Part shown: positions 17,403 to 25,467 of the stretch, in pieces
Layout of the letters: each line of letters starts with the position of its first letter
How positions within the stretch are numbered: position 1 is the first letter of the stretch
Assembly: GCF_008084145.1 (NCBI RefSeq)
Contig: NZ_VSDO01000001.1
Coordinates: forward strand, 944,840 to 1,008,839
Length of the DNA stretch: 64,000 bases
From: Paenibacillus faecis
Lineage (GTDB): Bacteria > Bacillota > Bacilli > Paenibacillales > Paenibacillaceae
Reading direction: 5' to 3'
Notes under the pieces: model-generated
Database searches by the model: none
What the model was told of the DNA's origin: nothing
What the model saw: the letters and a program-made list of their open reading frames with translations, nothing else
Translations under genes and position numbers: made by a program

Positions 17403-19142
17403 TTACATCCGTTCCGGCGCTTGGAGACCGATCAGCCCCAGCCCGGTCTTTAGCGTGAACCGAACCCCTTGAACGAGGGCAAGACGAGCGAGGCGCAGCG
17501 TCGCTTCTTCTTTCAAGATCGGGCAATCGTGGTAAAAACGGTTAAAAGCCTGGGCGGTATCCACCAAATAGCGCGTAATCAGCGAAGGCTCCAGCTTGAC
17601 GGCCGCCTGCCGGACCACTTCCGGGAACAAGGCAAGCTGTTTGATCATCCTGAACTCCGCCTCGCCGTCCAACTGCCGAGGATCCCAATCGGTTCCCGGT
17701 TTCAGGTTGACCTCCTGCACATCCGCGACCTCCGTACCCATGCGCAGTACGCTGCAGGCCCGGGCATACGTATATTGCACGTATGGCCCTGTTTCTCCTT
17801 CAAAGCTCAGCGCCTCTTTCCAGGAAAAATCGATGTCTTTGATCCGGTTTCCCCTAAGATCATTAAAGATGACGGCCCCCACGCCGACTTGCTTGGCCAC
17901 CTCGTCCTTGTTCTCCAGCTCGGGATTCTTCTCCTCGATAATTCCGCGGATTTTGGAAACCGCCTGATCGAGCACCTCTTCCAGCCGGACGACCTTCCCC
18001 CTCCGGGTGGACAGGGCCTCGCCCTCGAGGCTGACCCGACCAAACGGAACGTGGACAAGTTCGGACGCCCACCCGTAGCCCATCCGTTCGATCACCTTAA
18101 ACCATTGGCTAAAATGCAGGCTTTGCGAATAGTCCGTCACATACAAGGCTTTATGGAAACCGAAGGTCCGCTTCCGGTACAGCGCCGCCGCTATGTCGCG
18201 GGTAGGGTAGAGGGAGCTGCCGTCTTTTTTCAGAATCAAGGCCGGGGGCATGCCGTACTCCTCGAGGCGGACAAGCCAAGCGCCCTCATCCTCCTCAAGC
18301 AGGCGTTTTTCCCTCAGTTCCCGCACAACCTCATCCATATACTCATTGTAAAAGCTCTCCCCGGTCACAAAATCAAACCGCACGCCGAGCCGATCGTAGA
18401 TCTTCTGGAATTCCGCCAGACTTACATCGACGAACCGTTTCCACAGCTTCTTAGCCTCCGCGTCTCCCCGCTCCATTTTGACGAACCACTCTCTGGCCTC
18501 ATCCTCCAAAGCGGGATCTTTGTCGGCCTCCTCATGAAAACGCACGTACAGCCCCAGCAGTTCGTCGATAGCCGCTTCCTCCAGGCGGGCGGCGTTTCCC
18601 CAACGGAGATAGGCCGTGATCAGCTTCCCGAACTGCGTCCCCCAATCACCCAGGTGATTAATCCCGACACAACGGTAACCCAGATGCGAAAATATCCGGT
18701 ACAGCGAGCTTCCGATGACGGTGGATCGCAGATGTCCCACGTGAAAAGGCTTGGCGATATTCGGGGAGGAAAAATCGATCACGACCGTTTTCCCTTCGCC
18801 GTCCTCCCCCGCTCCATACCGTTCCCCGCTTTCTAAAATTCCGGGCAATATCGCCTCGGCTACTGCGGCGTGATCCAAAGAAAAGTTGACGTAACCCGCT
18901 TGCGACGACACTTTGATAAGGCCGGAACCGGCGATTCCCCGGGCATGAAGCCCCTCCTCAAGCTCCCGGGCGATCCCCGCGGGGGAAGCTTTGCGCTGTT
19001 TGGCTAACGTAAAGCAGGGAAAAGACAAGTCCCCCATCGCGGCATCGCGCGGAATTTCCAGCAGCCCCCCGATCTCCTCTTCCGTCACTTCATGCAACAG
19101 GCCGGCGAGCTGTTCGGCGATGATCTTTTTAAACCGTTCCAT
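17403..19142 (-). CDS. argS: Arginyl-tRNA synthetase
   Basis: Charges tRNA-Arg. The 579-residue class I synthetase has the N-terminal Add-1 domain, the HIGH-type motif HVGH (134-137) within FSSPNIAKPFHVGHLRST (shown in part), and STRRGKVV in place of KMSKS, as in this ArgS subgroup. The C terminus carries the helical anticodon-binding domain ending LGLIGLQAPERM. ATG start 9 nt after GAGGGG. It is preceded by a T-box leader, so expression should rise when uncharged tRNA-Arg accumulates. Convergent with ytvI. Confidence 0.94.
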   Translation of the reverse strand: MERFKKIIAEQLAGLLHEVTEEEIGGLLEIPRDAAMGDLSFPCFTLAKQRKASPAGIARELEEGLHARGIAGSGLIKVSSQAGYVNFSLDHAAVAEAILPGILESGERYGAGEDGEGKTVVIDFSSPNIAKPFHVGHLRSTVIGSSLYRIFSHLGYRCVGINHLGDWGTQFGKLITAYLRWGNAARLEEAAIDELLGLYVRFHEEADKDPALEDEAREWFVKMERGDAEAKKLWKRFVDVSLAEFQKIYDRLGVRFDFVTGESFYNEYMDEVVRELREKRLLEEDEGAWLVRLEEYGMPPALILKKDGSSLYPTRDIAAALYRKRTFGFHKALYVTDYSQSLHFSQWFKVIERMGYGWASELVHVPFGRVSLEGEALSTRRGKVVRLEEVLDQAVSKIRGIIEEKNPELENKDEVAKQVGVGAVIFNDLRGNRIKDIDFSWKEALSFEGETGPYVQYTYARACSVLRMGTEVADVQEVNLKPGTDWDPRQLDGEAEFRMIKQLALFPEVVRQAAVKLEPSLITRYLVDTAQAFNRFYHDCPILKEEATLRLARLALVQGVRFTLKTGLGLIGLQAPERM

Positions 19143-19170
19143 TTCAATCCCCTCTTTTCTCCAAATAAAA

Positions 19171-19425
19171 AAAGCCCCTCATCTCATGAAGAGACGAGAG
19201 ACTTTACAGTTCCCGCGGTACCACTCTGCGTGCCGGGACAAAAGTCCCGACCCCTCTGAAGGATAACGGCCTACACCCGGGTTTGCTTACGGCTCGGCGA
19301 ACCCGACGCTTTGGGCAAACCATCTCCCGGGCCCGCTTCCGCTAAGCTTCCCCATACCGGCTTCCACCTTCCCGGCTCGCTATTATGGTTTCCAGCAGCG
19401 TACTGTCCCGTTCCTAGATATTTCA
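19171..19425 (-). promoter_or_regulatory. T-box leader of argS
   Basis: On the minus strand the conserved T-box core AGAGTGGTACCGCG lies at 19214-19227, followed by an intrinsic terminator (stem CTCGTCTC / GAGATGAG, then seven Ts, 19171-19199). Upstream is a roughly 180-nt structured region with a stem I-like array starting near AGTACGCTGCTGG. The UGGN anticodon of the T-box pairs with the NCCA end of uncharged tRNA. The specifier codon could not be fixed by eye; CGG triplets occur in the expected part of stem I. Confidence 0.9.
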
Positions 19426-19477
19426 TATGAAATTTCAAATAGGTTAAAACTAGTTATAGCGAAAAAAGGTCAAAAAG

Positions 19478-19870
19478 TCAACGCCGGAAAAAGGTAATCG
19501 TTCCGTCTTTGATTTTTTTGCCGATCCATTTCATCAATAGCAGACGATAAAGGGGACGCGTTAAAGGAAATACCATCGTAAACCCGATCGCATCGGTAAC
19601 AAAACCCGGAATCAGCAGCAGGATTCCGCCGCCGAATACGCAGAGACCCTCAATCATCATCTTGCCGGGAATCTGATTGCCAATCATTTGAGATTTGGCA
19701 TCCGCCATCAGTTTTCGGCCCTCAAACTGCATCATTAGGAGGCCGATAACCGAAGTGGCCAAGGTCAGAAAGATCGTCTTTCCAACGCCAAGCCGCTCCC
19801 CGACCCAAACATAACCCCAAAATTCTACCAGGGGAACGATCACGACAAATCCCGCTATCCATTTGCGCAT
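19478..19870 (-). CDS. fxsA: FxsA family membrane protein
   Basis: A 130-residue membrane protein with three to four hydrophobic helices (about 4-22, 28-48, 75-110) and the FxsA pattern PLVEFWGYVWVGERLG, then LTLATSVIGLLMMQFEG and LLLIPGFVTDAIGF. E. coli FxsA (suppressor of F exclusion) names the family; its cellular role is unsettled. ATG start. Bacillus has a homologue (ytzA) in the same pyk-citZ neighbourhood. Confidence 0.87.
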   Translation of the reverse strand: MRKWIAGFVVIVPLVEFWGYVWVGERLGVGKTIFLTLATSVIGLLMMQFEGRKLMADAKSQMIGNQIPGKMMIEGLCVFGGGILLLIPGFVTDAIGFTMVFPLTRPLYRLLLMKWIGKKIKDGTITFFRR

Positions 19871-19954
19871 ACAATAACTCCTTTTTCCTGCGGCGTAACT
19901 CCATGAATTATAGCAAAGCTCTAAAGAGTATTGTAACGTTTTGGTCTGCCGGAA

Positions 19955-20374
19955 TCAAAATTTACTGGCCCGCTCGAATACGTCGTACCAATCCGGAAAT
20001 ACTTTTTTGAACTGAACGGGCTTGAAATCCTCCCTGCGGACCACGTAATGCGTAGAGGATCCGACGACGCAGAGTTCGCCTTCCCCGTTAAGGACCTCAT
20101 AGGCATACTCCGTTTTGACCCCGCCGTTCGAACGGATCCAGGTGCGAAGCAATACGTCGTCCCCGTAACGGATGCCTTTTCGGTACTCGACCTTCATCTC
20201 ATGAACCGGCGAAATATATCCCGCCTGCTCCATATGAATATAGTTCAGTCCCAGTTCCTCGATCAGCGCGGTCCGTCCCGCCTCAAACCAGCCCAGATAG
20301 TGCGCATGATAGACAATGCCCATCATGTCGAATTCAAAATATTTGGGTTTGATCGCCAGTTCGCTAACATGCAT
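19955..20374 (-). CDS. Acyl-CoA thioesterase, 4HBT hotdog family
   Basis: A 139-residue single hotdog domain with the 4-hydroxybenzoyl-CoA thioesterase/YbgC signature YFEFDMMGIVYHAHYLGWFEAGR near residues 13-35 (shown by key residues: Asp17, His24-Ala-His26, Glu32). Hydrolyses an acyl-CoA thioester; the chain specificity is unknown. ATG start after GGAGG. It lies just downstream of pyk on the same strand and upstream of fxsA, separated from pyk by a terminator. Confidence 0.85.
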   Translation of the reverse strand: MHVSELAIKPKYFEFDMMGIVYHAHYLGWFEAGRTALIEELGLNYIHMEQAGYISPVHEMKVEYRKGIRYGDDVLLRTWIRSNGGVKTEYAYEVLNGEGELCVVGSSTHYVVRREDFKPVQFKKVFPDWYDVFERASKF

Positions 20375-20432
20375 CCCGGGTCCCTCCTTTTTCGTTCAAA
20401 TCTACTATAAGCCCGGCTTAATCTAGCAAAAA

Positions 20433-20470
20433 AGCAATGGAAAGCCCGTTGGCACGGGCAAACCATTGCT
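20433..20470 (-). terminator. Terminator of pyk
   Basis: Stem AGCAATGG / CCATTGCT with an inner GCCCG hairpin, followed on the minus strand by TTTTTTT. Confidence 0.85.
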
Positions 20471-20501
20471 TCCGATATGCGGCTTGCTGTATCTAAAGCT
20501 A

Positions 20502-21923
20502 TTACTTGCGGATTTGTCCGATTTTGACCAGGTTTGTCGAACCGGAGCGTCCCAGCGGAATCCCCGCGGTGATCACAACCAGATCGCCTTCCTTCACAAG
20601 ACCGGAATCCAATCCGCCCTTCATCGCGTTGTCGAACATTTCGTCCGTGGAAGAAGCCAATTGGCCTTTGACCGGAGTTACGCCCCAGTTCAGCGCAAGA
20701 CGGCGCAGCGTTTGGTCTTCCGTGGTCACGGCGATAATCGGCGCTTTCGGACGGTATTTGGAGACCATACGAGCGGTATAGCCCGTTTCCGTCGAAGTGA
20801 TGATCGCTTTGGCGTTCAGATCCAGGGCGGAGTTGGCTACCGCTTGGGAAATCGCCTCGGTTACCGTCGTTTGTTGGGCATTGCTTTGCTTGATGAAGAT
20901 TTCGCGATATTCCAGCGCGGATTCCGCCTTCTCGGCAATACGCGACATCGTCAACACGGATTCCACCGGATATTTCCCGGCAGCCGTTTCGCCGGACAGC
21001 ATGATCGCGTCGGTACCGTCGAAAATGGCATTGGCCACGTCGCTGGCTTCCGCACGCGTAGGTCTAGGGTTGCGCTGCATCGAATCCAGCATTTGCGTTG
21101 CCGTGATAACCGGTTTGCCGACACGGTTACATTTCTCGATCATGCGCTTTTGCACCAACGGCACATCTTCCGCCGGAATTTCCACACCCAAGTCCCCGCG
21201 GGCAACCATCAGGCCGTCGGAAACTTCCAAAATCTCATCCAGGTTGTCCACACCTTGCTGGTTTTCGATCTTAGAAATGATTTGGATGTGCGTTGCATTG
21301 TGACGCTCCAGCAATTGACGGATTTCAAGAACGTCGCTGGCTTTACGAACGAAGGAAGCCGCAATGAAATCGATGCCTTGTTCGATCCCGAAGATGATAT
21401 CGTTAGCGTCTTTCTCGGTGATGCCTGGCAGGGAAATGTTCACGCCCGGGACGTTAACGCCCTTCTTGCTCTTGATGGTACCGCCGTTGACGATCCGACA
21501 CTTGATTTCCGTTCCTTGAATATCCACTACGGTCAAACCGATCAAACCGTCATCGATCAGAATGGTCGAACCGACTTCCACATCGCCAGGAAGTTCTTTG
21601 TAGGTGATGGAGATGCGGTCTTTGTCACCGAGGATTTCTTCGGTGGTCAAAGTAATGAACTCGTCTTGCACAAGCTCGATCGGTTCTTCCTTCAATTTGC
21701 CGGTGCGGATTTCAGGACCTTTCGTGTCCAGCAGTATGGCGATTGATTTCCCCAACTCTTCGCTCGCTTGGCGGATCGTTTTGATCCGGTTGCCATGCTC
21801 CTCGAAATCTCCGTGGGAGAAGTTCAGGCGAGCGACGTTCATCCCGGCCATGATCAATTTCTTGGTGTTGTCTAACGATTCGCTGGAAGGACCGATAGTA
21901 CATACGATTTTTGTTTTGCGCAT
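20502..21923 (-). CDS. pyk: Pyruvate kinase
   Basis: Last step of glycolysis: phosphoenolpyruvate plus ADP to pyruvate and ATP. The 473-residue protein begins [16 protein letters not shown] and contains the active-site segment [17 protein letters not shown] and [12 protein letters not shown]. It stops after the allosteric C domain and lacks the extra phosphohistidine-type domain of about 110 residues found in Bacillus and Geobacillus Pyk (about 585 residues). ATG after GGAGG. It follows accA by 110 nt; pfkA, which lies between these genes in Bacillus, is absent. Confidence 0.96.
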   Translation of the reverse strand: MRKTKIVCTIGPSSESLDNTKKLIMAGMNVARLNFSHGDFEEHGNRIKTIRQASEELGKSIAILLDTKGPEIRTGKLKEEPIELVQDEFITLTTEEILGDKDRISITYKELPGDVEVGSTILIDDGLIGLTVVDIQGTEIKCRIVNGGTIKSKKGVNVPGVNISLPGITEKDANDIIFGIEQGIDFIAASFVRKASDVLEIRQLLERHNATHIQIISKIENQQGVDNLDEILEVSDGLMVARGDLGVEIPAEDVPLVQKRMIEKCNRVGKPVITATQMLDSMQRNPRPTRAEASDVANAIFDGTDAIMLSGETAAGKYPVESVLTMSRIAEKAESALEYREIFIKQSNAQQTTVTEAISQAVANSALDLNAKAIITSTETGYTARMVSKYRPKAPIIAVTTEDQTLRRLALNWGVTPVKGQLASSTDEMFDNAMKGGLDSGLVKEGDLVVITAGIPLGRSGSTNLVKIGQIRK

Positions 21924-22033
21924 TTTGGGTTTCCTCCGTTTATTTAGTTCTCTCTATGCATCATTTCCAACAATTAAATTTACTACATTTTCCCCATTTT
22001 GTATAGGAAGTTTATCATATTGTAACAGTCTAT

Positions 22034-23056
22034 CTAGTCATTACCCACTAGGGAGGAATCTATAATGGGCTCTGCTTCGATTTCCGGCGTCCGGCTCGCT
22101 CCGCCCTCGGCAAATTCCCCGATTTTACGGAATTTCCGGTATCTGTCTTCCACGAGCTCGTCCGGATTCATCAGCGACAATTCTTCCAAATGCCGAACCA
22201 CGCTCTCCTTGATCGCCATGGCCGTAGTCTGGTAGTCCCGGTGAGCGCCGCCTCGGGGCTCCGGTACGATCTCCTCGATCACGTCCATCTCCAGCAAATC
22301 CTGGGCGGTAATCTTCATCGCTTCCGCCGCCTGGTCGGCTTTGGAGGCGTCCTTCCAAAGAATCGAAGCCGCTCCATTCGGCGAAATAACGGAATAGATC
22401 GCGTTCTCCAGCATCAAAACCCGGTTTCCGACGCCCAGCGCAAGCGCGCCGCCGCTGCCACCCTCGCCGATGACAACGCAGACGACGGGAACCCGGAGCT
22501 TGGCCATCTCCAGCAAATTCCGGGCGATCGCTTCCGACTGTCCTCTTTCCTCCGCCGTAATCCCCGGGTAAGCTCCCTTCGTATCGATAAACGTAACGAT
22601 CGGACGGCCGAATTTATCCGCTTGCCGCATCAGGCGAAGCGCCTTGCGGAAGCCCTCGGGATGCGCGCTGCCGAAGAAGCGGGCGATATTGTCCTTGGTA
22701 TCCTTACCCCGCTGCTGTCCGAGCACGGTGACCGGCGTCCCGTTCAGCTTCGCCAGTCCGCCGACAACGGCCAAATCGTCTCCAAACACGCGGTCGCCAT
22801 GGAGTTCCATGAAATCCTCAAAAATAAGCTCGATCAAATCCAGGGAAGTGGGACGTTGATGATGCCGCGCCAAATGCATCTTTTGCGAAGGGGAGATGCT
22901 GCTGTAGATCTCCTCCTCCAGCTGTTTGTACCGCTCTTCCAACCGGGCGATTTCCTCGTTGAAATCGATCCCCTTCTCCTGACCGAACTGCTCCAGCTCC
23001 CGGATTTTCTCGCGAAGCTTCACGAGAGGGGCTTCAAAAGGCAGCTCACCCGCCAT
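22034..23056 (-). CDS. accA: Acetyl-CoA carboxylase carboxyltransferase subunit alpha
   Basis: Alpha subunit of the carboxyltransferase that makes malonyl-CoA for fatty-acid synthesis. The 340-residue protein shows the N-terminal coiled coil ([15 protein letters not shown]), [13 protein letters not shown], and the crotonase-fold core [18 protein letters not shown] and [17 protein letters not shown] after GGAGG; the start overlaps the accD stop by 11 nt, so the two subunits are translationally coupled. The last 25 residues are a variable tail. Confidence 0.96.
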   Translation of the reverse strand: MAGELPFEAPLVKLREKIRELEQFGQEKGIDFNEEIARLEERYKQLEEEIYSSISPSQKMHLARHHQRPTSLDLIELIFEDFMELHGDRVFGDDLAVVGGLAKLNGTPVTVLGQQRGKDTKDNIARFFGSAHPEGFRKALRLMRQADKFGRPIVTFIDTKGAYPGITAEERGQSEAIARNLLEMAKLRVPVVCVVIGEGGSGGALALGVGNRVLMLENAIYSVISPNGAASILWKDASKADQAAEAMKITAQDLLEMDVIEEIVPEPRGGAHRDYQTTAMAIKESVVRHLEELSLMNPDELVEDRYRKFRKIGEFAEGGASRTPEIEAEPIIDSSLVGND

Positions 23057-23951
23057 GATTAACTCCTCCCTTCACGCTGTGCAGATCCAGCACCTGGGCC
23101 AAAGTTGCCCGCAGCTCTTTGCGATGGACGACCATGTCCAGTTGACCGTGCTGCAAATTGAACTCCGCCGTCTGAAAATCATCCGGCAGCTTCTGGCGAA
23201 TCGTCTGCTCGATCACGATCCGGCCGGCAAAACCGAATACCGCGCCGGGTTCGGCGATAATGATATCGCCGAGCATGGCGAAGCTGGCCGAAACGCCCCC
23301 CGTTGTCGGGTCCGTAATGACCGAAATGTACAGGCCGCCCTGCTCGTCCAGACGGGCTAGCGCCGCGCTGGTCTTGGCCATCTGCATCAGACTTAAAATG
23401 CTCTCCTGCATCCGCGCGCCGCCCGAAGTGGAGAAGATGATCAGCGGCAGACGCTTCTCCGTCGCCGTTTCAATGGCTCTCGTGATCTTCTCGCCAACAA
23501 CGGAGCCCATACTGCCCGTGAAGAAATCAAAGCTCATCACGGCCACCACCGCCGGAAATCCGCCAATCGTCCCCTCTCCGGTGACAACAGCCTCGCGAAG
23601 CCCGGATTTCAGCTTCTGCTGCTCCAGCTTGTTCACATACCCCGGAAAATCAAGCGGATCGACGGATACCAAATCCGCATCGTATTCAAGGAAGCTTCCC
23701 TCATCCAACGTCATTTGAATCCGTTCCAAGGCGTTCAAACGCATATGGTGCCCGCAGGAGGAGCAGACTTTAAGATTCTTCTCAAGCTCTTTGCTGTATT
23801 GGATGCTGCCGCAACGGCTGCACTTATTCATCAGACCCTCAGGTATTTCACGCTTCGGCCGGTCTCCCGACTGCGGACTTTGGCTGGTCCCCAAACGTTC
23901 TGAAGGAATGGTCGCGTATTTCCTTTTTTTCTGAAACAAGTCTTTAAACAC
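23046..23951 (-). CDS. accD: Acetyl-CoA carboxylase carboxyltransferase subunit beta
   Basis: Partner of AccA. The 301-residue protein has the zinc ribbon with Cys44, Cys47, Cys63 and Cys66 and the crotonase-fold core ([19 protein letters not shown]). GTG start 7 nt after AGAGG. First gene of accD-accA. No FapR-type operator was seen upstream. Confidence 0.96.
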   Translation of the reverse strand: MFKDLFQKKRKYATIPSERLGTSQSPQSGDRPKREIPEGLMNKCSRCGSIQYSKELEKNLKVCSSCGHHMRLNALERIQMTLDEGSFLEYDADLVSVDPLDFPGYVNKLEQQKLKSGLREAVVTGEGTIGGFPAVVAVMSFDFFTGSMGSVVGEKITRAIETATEKRLPLIIFSTSGGARMQESILSLMQMAKTSAALARLDEQGGLYISVITDPTTGGVSASFAMLGDIIIAEPGAVFGFAGRIVIEQTIRQKLPDDFQTAEFNLQHGQLDMVVHRKELRATLAQVLDLHSVKGGVNHGG

Positions 23952-24044
23952 AACTACACCTCTTCAGCCGTTAAATTTATTGGCCGCATCACAGCAAGAC
24001 AAGGAAACAATGCCGGTAAGTAGCCCATGCCTATTTCCTTGCCC

Positions 24045-24233
24045 TCAGGGATGCAATATCGAATTAAGAACCTCTTGAACCTCTTCCAGTTCGCCGGAAG
24101 GAACTAAAATTTCAAACTGCTGTTTGGATAGATTAACAGGACGTGTTTGGACAAGAAAGCCTTCTTCGGTGAGTTTCGTCTTGATCATGTCCGCCATTTT
24201 GGCGGTGGGCGCAATGTACATAACAGTCCACAT
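24045..24233 (-). CDS. Small conserved protein, DUF2007-like, upstream of accD
   Basis: A 62-residue protein starting MWTVMYIAPTAKMADMIKTK and ending VQEVLNSILHP, with a beta-alpha-beta pattern like small putative signal-transducing domains. The ATG at 24231-24233 follows AGAAGAGG closely; a longer in-frame start at 24314 gives an unlikely leader. Genes of this kind near accDA have been misnamed glutamate decarboxylase. It precedes accD by 93 nt on the same strand. Function unknown. Confidence 0.6.
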   Translation of the reverse strand: MWTVMYIAPTAKMADMIKTKLTEEGFLVQTRPVNLSKQQFEILVPSGELEEVQEVLNSILHP

Positions 24234-24380
24234 GTCCTCTTCTAAGCCCCCAATCTTTTCTCGAGCCCATATAATAGAGTAATGATAACATAATTTTGAA
24301 AAATCCCGCAACAAAGGGACGGAACCTGGTGCCGGAGAAAAAACGGGGGATTAAGCCGCTTCGGCTGCAGCGTTAAATCT

Positions 24381-24710
24381 GGCCGCTATTCCGAAGGGCG
24401 GCGGGAGTGATCGCCGGGGCTGGCGCTGGAGCTGCCCGCCGTAAGGGCGTTTCCCCCCACCTTTAGGCGGGAGGGGGAAATAACGGTCTTTTGAGGCGCT
24501 ATTTTGTCGAATTTGGCTCATGGGCAGGAAATAGCGGTCTTTTGAGGCCTTATTTCTGGGGAAATCGGGCAAAATCCCGATTCCGGGCGCCTCAACAGGG
24601 AAATAAGGCCTTTTTTGACCGCTATTTTCCCTCCATAGCCAAATCGGACCGATATAGCGCCCCAAACGACCGCTATTCCGGGCGGCGGCGGGAGTGACCG
24701 CCGGGGCTGG
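24381..24710. repeat. Large intergenic repeat A, copy 1
   Basis: Noncoding block between the DUF2007-like gene and pgpA. Its centre (about 24474-24690) contains inverted arms: AATAGCGGTCTTTTGAGGCC near 24532 and AATAAGGCCTTTTTTGACCG near 24602, with TTTGTCGAATTTGGCT between copies. It is bounded by a 43-nt direct repeat at 24381-24423 and 24668-24710 that matches at most positions (shared GGCGGCGGGAGTGA, CGCCGGGGCTGG). A closely related element occurs at 49111-49512. No open frame in it looks real. Confidence 0.75.
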
Positions 24711-24731
24711 AGCATTGCACCACAGCCTGAC

Positions 24732-24863
24732 GGCTTATCACGTCTTATCACGCTTTACCGCACTTACCGCACTTTACCGCTCTTTATCTCACTTTATCTC
24801 ACTTTATCTCACTTTATCTCACTTTATCACTCTTTATTCCGCCTTATCACGCCCTATTCCGCC
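24732..24863. repeat. 10-bp tandem minisatellite
   Basis: About 13 head-to-tail units of 10 bp (one of 9). The middle units are identical (ACTTTATCTC); outer units diverge (GGCTTATCAC, ACTTTACCGC, GCCCTATTCC). The array runs into the last codons and stop of pgpA (stop at 24854), so copy-number change could alter that gene's 3' end. Confidence 0.85.
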
Positions 24864-25342
24864 GGGTAAACCGCGGCCCCGCTGCTCTTATGGGCGATCC
24901 GGGCGGACGCGGCCGCGGCGAGACCCGCCACCAAATCATCCAGAAACACGTGGATGCGTCCCCCCTCATTGTTGAGTCTGCCGATAATTTCCGGTTTCAT
25001 CTTGTCCAAATAACCGAAGCTCGTCAGACCGATCATGCCGAAGACGCTCGTAATGCCGAGGGCCATCGTCTCGTCCACCCCGTACAGCGGCTCATCCGCT
25101 TCGAGTATGGCCTGAAGCGGCTCCGGCAGCAGCTTGCGCTCCGCGAGTTCGTCCAGCGCGATCCCGGTGAACAAGGTATACTGCACCTCTCGCTTGTTCA
25201 GCACCGCTCTGACGCTGTCCAAACATTCCTCCGCCTTCAGGTCCGCATGATACGGCGCCTGGAGCGTGTATACGATTCCGGCGATTTCCTCCAGCGTCAC
25301 TCCCCTGCGCTTAAGCCAAGCCTCCGCTACCTCATAGGACAA
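24854..25342 (-). CDS. pgpA: Phosphatidylglycerophosphatase A family protein
   Basis: A 162-residue protein of the PgpA/YutG family, which dephosphorylates phosphatidylglycerophosphate or a related phospholipid precursor. The diagnostic C-terminal segment GGRIHVFLDDLVAGLAAAA and the central GVDETMALGITSVFGMIGLT are present. It has fewer strongly hydrophobic helices than E. coli PgpA, as in the Gram-positive subgroup. ATG after GGAGGG. The final PAE-stop codons lie in the 10-bp minisatellite. Downstream of dnaE on the same strand but separated by a terminator. Confidence 0.8.
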   Translation of the reverse strand: MSYEVAEAWLKRRGVTLEEIAGIVYTLQAPYHADLKAEECLDSVRAVLNKREVQYTLFTGIALDELAERKLLPEPLQAILEADEPLYGVDETMALGITSVFGMIGLTSFGYLDKMKPEIIGRLNNEGGRIHVFLDDLVAGLAAAASARIAHKSSGAAVYPAE

Positions 25343-25428
25343 ATCCGATCCCTCCCGAATTCATTGGACACTTCTATCTGGTGTTCCTATGTGTATGCGG
25401 GGCAAACTTGAAATGTTCATGAAAAAAA

Positions 25429-25459
25429 GCCGGGGGGACTCATGACATGAACCCCCGGC
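25429..25459 (-). terminator. Terminator of dnaE
   Basis: Stem GCCGGGGG / CCCCCGGC, loop of about 15 nt, followed on the minus strand by TTTTTTT. It lies 8 nt after the dnaE stop. Confidence 0.9.
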
Positions 25460-25467
25460 TTTACAGT

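Noticed and set aside
24351..24975. Open frames of 70-105 codons on both strands
   Set aside because: They are built from the intergenic repeat and the 10-bp minisatellite, with no plausible protein features.
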